Below are positions 29,037 through 36,061 of a stretch of 64,000 nt of DNA, piece by piece. Each line of letters begins with the position of its first letter. The stretch's first letter is position 1. The DNA lies in assembly GCA_037446555.1 (NCBI GenBank), contig JBBIIK010000021.1:1-64000 (forward strand), given 5' to 3'. The stretch is from JANWVO01 sp037446555. Its GTDB lineage: Bacteria > Acidobacteriota > Terriglobia > Bryobacterales > Bryobacteraceae. The notes beneath the pieces were generated by a model. It saw nothing but the letters and a program-made list of their open reading frames with translations. It ran no database searches and had not been told where the DNA came from. The position numbers and the translations under genes are program-made.

Positions 29037-30178
29037 TGCCGGTGGAAGCAGAGTCGGGAGCGTTGATTCCGGAGCCGTCCTCCGGAATGCGGGGCCACGA
29101 ATGGCTGCGCCCCGTTTTGATCGGCGCCGCCATTGCGCTGATCAGTGTTCTCCACTACCTGGTTCCCGAAGAGCGGCTGGCATGGCAGAACCTTCTGCAA
29201 CACCTCTACCTGGTTCCGATCATGTACGCGGCGCTGCGCTTCGGCTGGCGGGGAGGGCTGATGGCGACGGCAGCCGCCACGGCGTCCTACCTGCCGCTGG
29301 TGTTGGGAGCGCGTGTCGTCCAGCCGTATCCCGGCTACCTGGTCAGCCGGATTGCGGGCATGGTGGAGTACTTCGCCGCCGCCGCCGTGGTGGGCGTGCT
29401 GGCGGAGAAGGACCGGCGCCAACGCCTGGAGCTGGAGCGCGCCGGCGGGGAGCTGGCGCGCGTGAACTATGAACTGCAGGGGAGCGTGGAACGGATGAAA
29501 CGATCCGAGCGGCTGTACGCCGTCGGGCAGCTTGCCGCCGGGCTTGCCCATGAGATCCGCAACCCGATCGCCAGCATCGCCGGCGCCGCGGGCATTCTGG
29601 AGCGCCATCCCGACAATGCGGAAAAGCGGCGGGCCTGCGTGGAAATCATCTCGAAGGAATGCGGGCGGCTGAACCGCCTGCTGACGCAGTTCCTCGATTT
29701 CGCGCGGCCGCGCCCGCCCTCTTTCAAAAGGGCGGCGGTGGAACGTCTGGCCGATTCCGTCATCGAACTGGCGCAGCATGCGGCAGGCCGGCAATCGATT
29801 TCGTTCCGGCGGGAGTTCGAGCCTTCGCTGCCGGAGGTGGAGTGCGACGGGGAGCAGATCAAGCAGGTGCTGCTGAACCTGATGATCAACGCCATCCAGG
29901 CGTCGCCCGAGGGGGGAGAGATCCATGTCGAGGTGCGGCGCGCGGGCGAATACGTTGCCGTTTCCATCAAGGACCAAGGATGCGGCATGACCCCTGCGCA
30001 GATGGAGCGGCTCTTTGATCCTTTCTTCACGACCAAGGGATCCGGGACAGGACTGGGGCTGCCGGTGGCGCTCCAGGTCGTGCAGCAACATGGCGGCAGG
30101 ATCTGGGCCGAGCGGAACCCCGAAGCCGGCATGACCTTTTCGTTCGAACTTCCCATCCGTCGGAGTGAGGCGGAATGA
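29036..30178 (+). CDS. Membrane sensor histidine kinase, NtrB/AtoS-like
   Basis: The product has 380 residues. Three to four hydrophobic stretches (~25-45, 55-68, 72-92, 102-124) form a compact DUF4118-like membrane sensor with almost no periplasmic domain. A coiled segment (~125-160) follows, then HisKA with the phospho-acceptor histidine in AAGLAHEIRNPIASI (H172) and a HATPase domain with N-box LLNLMINAIQASP, G1 KDQGCGM, F-box RLFDPFFTTK and G2 GTGLGLPVA. It should phosphorylate the NtrC-family regulator encoded next, whose start overlaps its stop by ATGA. The sensor may respond to a membrane state or to the upstream ATPase; this is inference from coupling. Confidence 0.88.
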   Translation: MPVEAESGALIPEPSSGMRGHEWLRPVLIGAAIALISVLHYLVPEERLAWQNLLQHLYLVPIMYAALRFGWRGGLMATAAATASYLPLVLGARVVQPYPGYLVSRIAGMVEYFAAAAVVGVLAEKDRRQRLELERAGGELARVNYELQGSVERMKRSERLYAVGQLAAGLAHEIRNPIASIAGAAGILERHPDNAEKRRACVEIISKECGRLNRLLTQFLDFARPRPPSFKRAAVERLADSVIELAQHAAGRQSISFRREFEPSLPEVECDGEQIKQVLLNLMINAIQASPEGGEIHVEVRRAGEYVAVSIKDQGCGMTPAQMERLFDPFFTTKGSGTGLGLPVALQVVQQHGGRIWAERNPEAGMTFSFELPIRRSEAE

Positions 30179-31554
30179 GCGCATTGCGAATCCTGGTTGT
30201 GGATGACGACGAAAGCCTGCGGCAGGTGATGTCGATGCAACTGGAGGAGATGGGCTACACGGCGCTGACCGTGCCCTCCGGCGAAGAGGCCCTGCGCCTG
30301 CTGGCCACCGAACCCGTTTCGCTGGTGATCACCGATTACCGCATGCCGGGCATGTCGGGGCTCGAATTGCTGGGCCGCATCCGCGCCGAATTTCCTTTGC
30401 TGCCGGTGATCATGATCACGGCCTTCGGTTCGATCGGGAACGCAGTGGAGGCCATCAAGGCGGGCGCGTTCGACTACATCAGCAAGCCCATCGATTTCGA
30501 TCAACTGGTCATCGCCGTCCGGCGCGCGATGGAGCACCATCAGCTTCTGGAGGAGGTGCAGTCGCTGCGTTCGATGCTCGACCGCAAGTTCGGCTTTGAG
30601 GCCATCATCGGGCGGTCCAAGCCGTTGCTGCGGGTGCTTGAGCAGGCGGCGCGCGCGGCCCAGAGCCGGGCCACGGTGCTCATCCGGGGCGAGACCGGCA
30701 CCGGCAAGGAGCTGCTGGCGCGCGCCATCCACGCCAACAGCCCGCGGCGGGGGAAGCCTTTCGTGACGATCAACTGCGGGGCGATACCCAAAGAGCTGAT
30801 GGAATCCGAGCTTTTCGGGCACGTGCGCGGCTCCTTCACCGGTGCGGTGGCGCACAAGCTGGGCCGGGCCGAGGCCGCCGACGGCGGCACGCTGTTCCTG
30901 GACGAAGTGGGGGAACTGGCGCCGGAGCACCAGGTGAAGCTGCTGCGTCTGGTGCAGGAGGGTGAGATCGAAAAAGTGGGCAGTCCGGCGCCGCGCAAGG
31001 TGGACGTGCGCCTCATTGCCGCCACGCACCGCAACCTGGAGGCGCTGGTCGAGGACGGCCAGTTTCGCGAGGATCTCTACTACCGGCTCTCCGTGATCCC
31101 GCTGGAGCTTCCTCCCCTGCGTGAACGCGGCGAAGACGTTGCGGAACTGGCCGAGCACTTTTTTCTCCGGTGCCGGGAGCGGCACGGACGTCCCCAATTG
31201 GTGCTGCCTCCGGCCCTGCTGCCCTGTTTCAACAACTGGCACTGGCCGGGAAACGTGCGCGAGCTGGAGAACGTGATCGAGAGGCTGGTGGTGCTGGCGC
31301 CTGGCGACCAGATCACAGTCGACGATCTGCCCGAGTACTTGCGCCGCCAGCGGGAGCCCGCCGCGGCGCTTCCGATCGAGATTCCGCCGCAGGGCATCAG
31401 CCTGGAGAGCGTGGAACGCTCTTTGATCCTGCAGGCGCTGCGCCGCGCCGACTGGAACCAGTCCCAGGCGGCGCGCCTGCTCGACATCAGCCGCAAGACG
31501 CTGATCTACCGCATGGAGAAATTCGGGCTGCGGCGCGAATCCGGGGATCTCTGA
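30175..31554 (+). CDS. Sigma-54-dependent response regulator, NtrC/AtoC family
   Basis: The product has 459 residues. The receiver domain (1-120) has acidic DDD at 10-12, phospho-acceptor D54 in ITDYRMPG and K104. The AAA+ domain has Walker A GETGTGKE (172-179), the sigma-54 contact loop GSFTGA (219-224; the common form is GAFTGA, and serine is a tolerated variant) and Walker B GTLFLDEVGEL (~239-249). A C-terminal Fis-type helix-turn-helix (WNQSQAARLLDISRKTLIYR) binds DNA. It activates RpoN promoters; the site at 25641-25655 that drives its own operon and the weaker site at 31741-31755 are natural targets. It is the last gene of the operon. The GC-rich stretch after its stop has no obvious terminator. 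Confidence 0.92.
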   Translation: MSALRILVVDDDESLRQVMSMQLEEMGYTALTVPSGEEALRLLATEPVSLVITDYRMPGMSGLELLGRIRAEFPLLPVIMITAFGSIGNAVEAIKAGAFDYISKPIDFDQLVIAVRRAMEHHQLLEEVQSLRSMLDRKFGFEAIIGRSKPLLRVLEQAARAAQSRATVLIRGETGTGKELLARAIHANSPRRGKPFVTINCGAIPKELMESELFGHVRGSFTGAVAHKLGRAEAADGGTLFLDEVGELAPEHQVKLLRLVQEGEIEKVGSPAPRKVDVRLIAATHRNLEALVEDGQFREDLYYRLSVIPLELPPLRERGEDVAELAEHFFLRCRERHGRPQLVLPPALLPCFNNWHWPGNVRELENVIERLVVLAPGDQITVDDLPEYLRRQREPAAALPIEIPPQGISLESVERSLILQALRRADWNQSQAARLLDISRKTLIYRMEKFGLRRESGDL

Positions 31555-31622
31555 TTGCGGCGGCGGCCCGCTTCTGGGCTCTCTCGGGCAGGGTTGCCGC
31601 AAATCCTCCAGCAAGGCCGTGC

Positions 31623-31643
31623 CCACGCAGTGCGGCTGCGTGG
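31623..31643. promoter_or_regulatory. Dyad CCACGCAG-N5-CTGCGTGG, candidate activator site
   Basis: This is a perfect 8-bp inverted repeat with a 5-base centre, about 120 bases upstream of the start point predicted from the sigma-54-like box at 31741. It shares half-site and spacing with the dyad at 25630-25650. Confidence 0.4.
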
Positions 31644-31740
31644 CCGGCGTGGTCCGGCGCATCAGGCAAAGCGCGTGTAAACAAACGGGAATTCGTTGGC
31701 GGCTCCGCGTTTTACAGCGATTGCCGACGGCCGCTGCGCT

Positions 31741-31755
31741 TGGCATCGCGCGTGC
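31741..31755 (+). promoter_or_regulatory. Sigma-54-like promoter of the small membrane protein / eRF1-like genes
   Basis: TGGCAT-CGCGC-GTGC keeps the invariant GG and GC at the right spacing, with two mismatches to the consensus. The start point would be near 31767, giving a ~220-base leader that includes the two hairpins at 31889-31941. Confidence 0.35.
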
Positions 31756-31888
31756 TCGAACCATAGCGTGAAATGGCAGAGGCCGCACGCGGCGGCCGGG
31801 ACACACGGTGATGCGCGGCGCGTGGAGCCGCAATCCTCGGGCAGGAGCATGCCAGGAGGTTCCCGGTTGCAAGCGTGGGCGGCGCAGA

Positions 31889-31941
31889 GCCCGCTTCTGG
31901 CGGGCCCGGGGTTGGGCCGGAGCTGGGCGGCCCAACCCCGG
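31889..31941 (+). promoter_or_regulatory. Tandem hairpins in the leader of the 45-residue protein gene
   Basis: Hairpin 1 is GCCCGC (31889-31894), loop TTCTG, GCGGGC (31900-31905). Hairpin 2 starts at the next base: a perfect 13-bp stem, 31906-31918 with 31929-31941, and a 10-base loop. No T tract follows, so this is not a standard terminator; an mRNA-stabilising or regulatory leader is more likely. Confidence 0.5.
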
Positions 31942-31986
31942 CCGGGTGGCGCAGGATTGGTAACGACCGACGAAAGGAGAGACGTA

Positions 31987-32124
31987 ATGTTCGACATGAT
32001 GATTCGCCGTGAGCAAGAAAAGCGGGAGGAGAGGCTGAGCCGCTTCCTCCGGACGGTGGGCGTGCTGGCAGCGACCATGACGCTGTTCGGCATCCTGATT
32101 CTGGCGATGCTGGTTGGCGAGTGA
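31987..32124 (+). CDS. Small membrane protein (45 aa)
   Basis: The 45-residue product has a charged, basic-acidic N-terminal helix (MIRREQEKREERLSRFLR, 5-22) followed by one membrane helix (VGVLAATMTLFGILILAMLV, 24-43) ending in GE. The start is secure: AAGGAG lies 7 bases upstream. The 10-base gap to the next gene suggests one transcript with the eRF1-like pair. I know no family for it. An amphipathic cytoplasmic head with a single helix is typical of small regulators of membrane pumps or kinases; the P-type ATPase and kinase just upstream are possible partners, by inference only. Confidence 0.65.
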   Translation: MFDMMIRREQEKREERLSRFLRTVGVLAATMTLFGILILAMLVGE

Positions 32125-32134
32125 GAGGGCGGCA

Positions 32135-32659
32135 GTGGATCTCAGGCAGATGGGCAGGCACATTCGCGCGCAGGCCTCCATGGCGGCCGGGCGGGCGCCC
32201 GTGGTGAGTTGCCATGTGGATCTGGAAAGCACGAGTTGGCGCGGCGAGTTCGACGAACGGGCCGCCGCGCTAAGCGCCGCCTTCCCGCCCGGAGAGGGCC
32301 GGCGGTGCTTCGAACAGGCCTTGGGGCGGATCCGGATGTACCTTCGCCGCCCCAGGACCCTCGGCGCCAGGGGTCTGGCTTTGTTCGCGCGTGGAGGAGT
32401 GGAGCCCTTCTTCCTGCCGCTGGAGTTCCGTCTGCCCGTTCCCTCCTGCCTGGAAGTCGGCCGGTTCCCACACATCTACCGGCTGGTGGCTTTGAGGGAC
32501 AACTTCAACCGTTTTGCGGTACTGGTCTGCACGGGCGATGCTCTCCGCGTTCTGGGAGTGAGCATGGGCGACGTGGCCCACCAGATCTGCGACCGCCGGC
32601 CGGAGAGCGCCCGCCGCGCCGTGCGCAATCCGGAGAGGCATACCAGCCTGGTCCGATGA
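32135..32659 (+). CDS. eRF1-like (baeRF/VLRF1-type) protein, N-terminal half
   Basis: The product has 174 residues from GTG at 32135, which has GAGAGG 7 bases upstream. It reads as the first part of bacterial eRF1-like proteins: an N-terminal segment with VSCHVDLESTSWRGEFDERA and AFPPGEGRRCFEQALGRIRM, then GLALFARGG and VPSCLEVGRFPHIYRLVALR leading into the second domain (FNRFAVLVCTGDALRVLGVS). Such proteins are usually one chain of ~360-400 residues. Here the chain stops where a linking helix is expected and the rest follows in the next gene (ATGA overlap). The family is thought to act on stalled or stressed ribosomes; its bacterial role is not settled. Confidence 0.65.
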   Translation: MDLRQMGRHIRAQASMAAGRAPVVSCHVDLESTSWRGEFDERAAALSAAFPPGEGRRCFEQALGRIRMYLRRPRTLGARGLALFARGGVEPFFLPLEFRLPVPSCLEVGRFPHIYRLVALRDNFNRFAVLVCTGDALRVLGVSMGDVAHQICDRRPESARRAVRNPERHTSLVR

Positions 32660-33273
32660 GGCGGATTCTGGCCGATGGCGTCGCGGTTCTCGAGTCCTTC
32701 ATGCGCCATGGCGGATACAGTCACCTGATCCTGGCGGGCGATCCGAAGTGGCTGGCCCTGGCCCGGCAATTGATGCCGCGGCACATGACCGCCCGCATCT
32801 GGGACGTTGTGCCTGCGGGCGCGGGGGACGCCCTGATGGACGTGGTGCGGGCGGCAGCCATCTCATTTGCCGACCGCGAGGAAGAGGAGCCGGCGGCCAC
32901 CGTGGAGTGGCTTTGCGAGGGGCTGGAAAGCGAGGGGTGGGCGGTCTCCGGCCTGCAGGCCTCGCAGGAGGCGCTGCGTAAAGGCGCGGCCGAGTGTCTG
33001 ATTCTCGACGAGCACTTCTGTCCGGAACCCGTGCGCGTCTGCACCGGCTGCGGCCGCCGGTCGAGGCCGGAAGGCCCGCAATTCATCTGCCCCTCCTGCG
33101 GCAAGGGGCTCTGCCTGCCCCGTGACGAACGGGAAGCGCTGGTGCGCGCCGCTGTTTTTTCCGGAGCGCACATCGAAATCGTCAACCACAGCGACGCCCT
33201 GATGCGCCCAGGCGGCGTCGGCTGCCTGCTGCGCACGGCGCCCGACCGCTTCCTGCGCCGCGCCGCCGCCTGA
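32656..33273 (+). CDS. eRF1-like (baeRF) protein, C-terminal half with zinc ribbon
   Basis: The product has 205 residues, begins within the stop of the preceding gene (ATGA) and continues its homology: SHLILAGDPKWLALARQLMP is the end of eRF1 domain 2, and EWLCEGLESEGWAVSGLQAS through KGAAECLILDEHF is the L7Ae-like domain 3. A four-cysteine zinc ribbon is inserted (CTGCGRRSRPEG, then CPSCGKGLC), as in archaeal/eukaryal eRF1 minidomains. The end IEIVNHSDALMRPGGVGCLL matches the family C-terminus. With the previous protein it would rebuild one baeRF-like factor. Either the gene is naturally split and coupled, or one base is missing at the junction. Confidence 0.65.
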   Translation: MRRILADGVAVLESFMRHGGYSHLILAGDPKWLALARQLMPRHMTARIWDVVPAGAGDALMDVVRAAAISFADREEEEPAATVEWLCEGLESEGWAVSGLQASQEALRKGAAECLILDEHFCPEPVRVCTGCGRRSRPEGPQFICPSCGKGLCLPRDEREALVRAAVFSGAHIEIVNHSDALMRPGGVGCLLRTAPDRFLRRAAA

Positions 33274-33289
33274 GGGGCTGCCCACCGAG

Positions 33290-35944
33290 TCAGGTTCGTC
33301 TGGCGCCGGCGCCCGCCGGTAGCGCCCCGGCCAGAGAGGCGTGGATCTCGCGGGCGGCGCGCATTCCCTCGGCCACCGCTTGAACGACGGTGACGCCGCC
33401 GTTGACCAGATCCCCGGCGGCCCAGACGCGATCACGCGAGGTTTGCAGCGAACCCTGCCGAGTGGCCACGGTGCCCTGGCGAGTGAAGTCGACTCCTGAT
33501 AGTGCTGCGCGGACCGAGTCATCCACGCTTTGGCCCAACGCTTCCACCACGACTTCGCAAGGCAACACGTGTTCGGTGCCGGGGATCAACTCCGGACGGC
33601 GGCGGCCCGATTCGTCCGGCTCGCCCAGGCGGGTGCGCGCCACGCGGAGCCCGGCGAGGCGGCCCCCGGCGTCCGAAACATAATCGAGCGGTTGTGTCAG
33701 AACCAGGAAATGCACGCCGGCGCGCACGGCGGCGTCGCGCTCTGCGGGCCACGCCGGCATCTCGGCGAACGAGCGGCGGTAGACAAGATACACGTCCCGT
33801 GCTCCCGCGCGGAGGGCGGACAGAGCCGCATCGATGGCAGTATTGCCACCCCCGAGGACCGCCGCCGCGCCGGAGATGCGCCAGCCGCCGTGCTTGGCAA
33901 GACGCAAGAATTCGAGCGCGCCGAAGACGCCCTCGCGCGGGCGGGACGCACCGGGCAGAGGAACCGAGCGGTTCAGCCCCAGAGCCAGCAGCACGGCGCT
34001 GTAGCCTTCCGCGAGCAGGGAATCGAGCGTGTTCGAACCATTCATCTCGAACTGACGGCGCTCAATGGCGCCCGCGGCGATCAGCGCATCCTCGAGCTCG
34101 CGCCGCAGGACGTCGTCCGGCAGGCGGTCCAGCGGGATCGTTGCCCGCGCCACGCCGCCGGGGGCCGGTTCGCGGTCGAGCAGCGTGACGGAGTGGCCGA
34201 AGCCCGCCAGCGTGACTGCCGCTGCGACGCCCGCCGCCCCCGCGCCGATCACTGCCACGCGCACGCCCGTGGGCTCCGGCAGCGGACGAGGAACGCGGCT
34301 CCATCCTTCCTCCAGCGCCAGGCGCGACACCCAGCGCTGCAGGTGGCGGATGGGCACGGGCTCGGAGTAGTGCTCGTTGATGCACCCCGACTCGCACAGC
34401 GTCTCGGAAGGGCACACGTACCCGCAGACGGCCGCGAGAACATTCGCCTCGCGAATTGTTTCATAGGCGTCGCGGTAGCGGCCTTCCGTGATCGCCTGAA
34501 TGAACCTCGGCACGTTTACTCCGGCCGGGCATTTGGGCACGCATGTGGGGTCGCTGCACTGGCGGCAGGAGGCGGCCTCCTTGCGGATGGTATCCAGCGC
34601 CTCGGCGCGGCCGGCCTTGTAGATGGGCTCGTAGATGGCCGCGTCGCGCGGCACGCAGCCTGAGCGCCCGCCGTCGCGCATGATCTGGGTGCAGGCGGAG
34701 CAGGCCACGCAGACGCGTTCCGGATCGAGCGGGCGGCCAGCGAGCACTTCCCGCGGGAAGTCAGGGTAGGCGAAGGCCATGCGCCCGCCTCCCACCAGGG
34801 AAACCCAGCCGCGCGAGACCGCCGCGGCGGCCACGTGCGGCAGGAATTGCCGGAGCCAGGAATACCCGCCGCCGACGACCGGCAGGTTCGGATATGCCTG
34901 CTGGATTTCGCGAACAATGTGAAGAAATCGCGCCACCCCTTCCAGTGGATGCTCCGGCGGCAGGGGCGCGCCTGCCACGGGCAGGTCGAACGGGCGGTTC
35001 ACATAGGGGTTGAAATACGGATTGCCGATGGTGATGTTGACGAGCGGCGCTCCCTGCTCCCGCAGCCAGCCGACCAGGCGGAGAGGTTCACTGAGATCCG
35101 GCCCGTCGCTACCGTCGGGCGCCATGCCCCAGCCGTAGGGGTGCGGCATGGCGTCATAGGCGTTCATGCGCGTGGTGACGGCGATGTCCGGGACGAGGCC
35201 CCGGATCTTCGCGACCACATTGCGGAAGAAGCGCGTGCGGTTGTCGAATTCCGGCCCTCCGTAGCGGGAGTTCTCCCGGGTGAAGGAGGCATGGAGTTCA
35301 CTGATCAGATAGCGGTGGCAAGCCTTGACGTCCACCGCGTCGAAGCCCGCCTCGAGCGCGCAGCGCGCGGCTTCGACGTAAATGTCTTCCAGGCGCTCCA
35401 ACTCCTCGTCCGCGATCAGCGGATAGTCCGGCGGGAGCCCCATCGCGGGATCGAGGAATTTCGAATGATGGGCAATCACCGGCTGCGGTTTTCGACCGGG
35501 CTTTGAATATCGCCCCGAATGCGTGAGCTGAAGGACGAACACCGGGCGATGAGAAGGGCCCATCGTCTCCGCTGCAGCGCGCCGGGCGTCTTCGAGCATC
35601 CGGGCGAACTCGCCTGTGTTGGCGGAATGGATCCAAAGCTGCTTGGGGTTGGCGCGCCCTTCCGGGACCACGGCGCACGCCTCCACCCACAGCAGCCCGG
35701 CGCCGCCTGCCGCGAACCGGCGGTAGCGGCGGAAAGTAAGCTCGTCGGGCGCGCCGTTGGCGGTTCCGTCGCAGCCCTCCATCGGGAGAACCACAAAGCG
35801 GTTTGGCAGCCGGAAGACGCCGCAATCGAGAGGCTCGCCAAGAGGCGACAAGTCCTGCGCGAGCGGAATCTCAAGCCCGAGCCGTTCGATGTCGCGCGCA
35901 AGCTCCTCGGGCGCGTGGTAGTGGAATGGCTGGTGGGAAAGCAT
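33290..35944 (-). CDS. Fused old-yellow-enzyme / GltD-like flavin oxidoreductase
   Basis: The product has 884 residues in two parts. Residues ~1-410 are an FMN TIM barrel of the NADH:flavin oxidoreductase family (FRLPNRFVVLPMEG, VLQLTHSGRYSKPG, GFDAVDVKACHRYLISELHA, SRYGG). A cysteine cluster (CVACSACTQIM) follows. From ~460 the chain resembles the small subunit of glutamate synthase: iron-sulfur motifs CRQCSDPTCVPKCP and CGYVCPSETLCESGC, then a dinucleotide fold VIGAGAAGVAAA and NADPH-binding AVLGGGNTAIDAAL. Electrons likely run NAD(P)H - FAD - Fe-S - FMN - substrate, as in 2,4-dienoyl-CoA reductase or dihydropyrimidine dehydrogenase. The substrate is unknown. Neither start (ATG 35944 or GTG 35971) has a good ribosome site. 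Confidence 0.82.
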   Translation of the reverse strand: MLSHQPFHYHAPEELARDIERLGLEIPLAQDLSPLGEPLDCGVFRLPNRFVVLPMEGCDGTANGAPDELTFRRYRRFAAGGAGLLWVEACAVVPEGRANPKQLWIHSANTGEFARMLEDARRAAAETMGPSHRPVFVLQLTHSGRYSKPGRKPQPVIAHHSKFLDPAMGLPPDYPLIADEELERLEDIYVEAARCALEAGFDAVDVKACHRYLISELHASFTRENSRYGGPEFDNRTRFFRNVVAKIRGLVPDIAVTTRMNAYDAMPHPYGWGMAPDGSDGPDLSEPLRLVGWLREQGAPLVNITIGNPYFNPYVNRPFDLPVAGAPLPPEHPLEGVARFLHIVREIQQAYPNLPVVGGGYSWLRQFLPHVAAAAVSRGWVSLVGGGRMAFAYPDFPREVLAGRPLDPERVCVACSACTQIMRDGGRSGCVPRDAAIYEPIYKAGRAEALDTIRKEAASCRQCSDPTCVPKCPAGVNVPRFIQAITEGRYRDAYETIREANVLAAVCGYVCPSETLCESGCINEHYSEPVPIRHLQRWVSRLALEEGWSRVPRPLPEPTGVRVAVIGAGAAGVAAAVTLAGFGHSVTLLDREPAPGGVARATIPLDRLPDDVLRRELEDALIAAGAIERRQFEMNGSNTLDSLLAEGYSAVLLALGLNRSVPLPGASRPREGVFGALEFLRLAKHGGWRISGAAAVLGGGNTAIDAALSALRAGARDVYLVYRRSFAEMPAWPAERDAAVRAGVHFLVLTQPLDYVSDAGGRLAGLRVARTRLGEPDESGRRRPELIPGTEHVLPCEVVVEALGQSVDDSVRAALSGVDFTRQGTVATRQGSLQTSRDRVWAAGDLVNGGVTVVQAVAEGMRAAREIHASLAGALPAGAGARRT

Positions 35945-36061
35945 GGGGCCGGTGGGCCGCAGGCCGGTCACGACGGCAACACGGCCACTACAAGCATATC
36001 AGATGGAAAAGTCGGAAATGGCGGCAGCCAAGCGGCCGCACCGTCAGCTTTGCAGAGGAAA

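Larger units (their letters stand above)
31555..31986. other. 432-base intergenic region with a second sigma-54-like promoter and hairpins
   Basis: No gene is supported here. It holds a CCACG dyad (31623-31643), a sigma-54-like box (31741-31755) and two back-to-back hairpins (31889-31941) that would lie in the leader of the 45-residue membrane protein gene. Confidence 0.5.
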
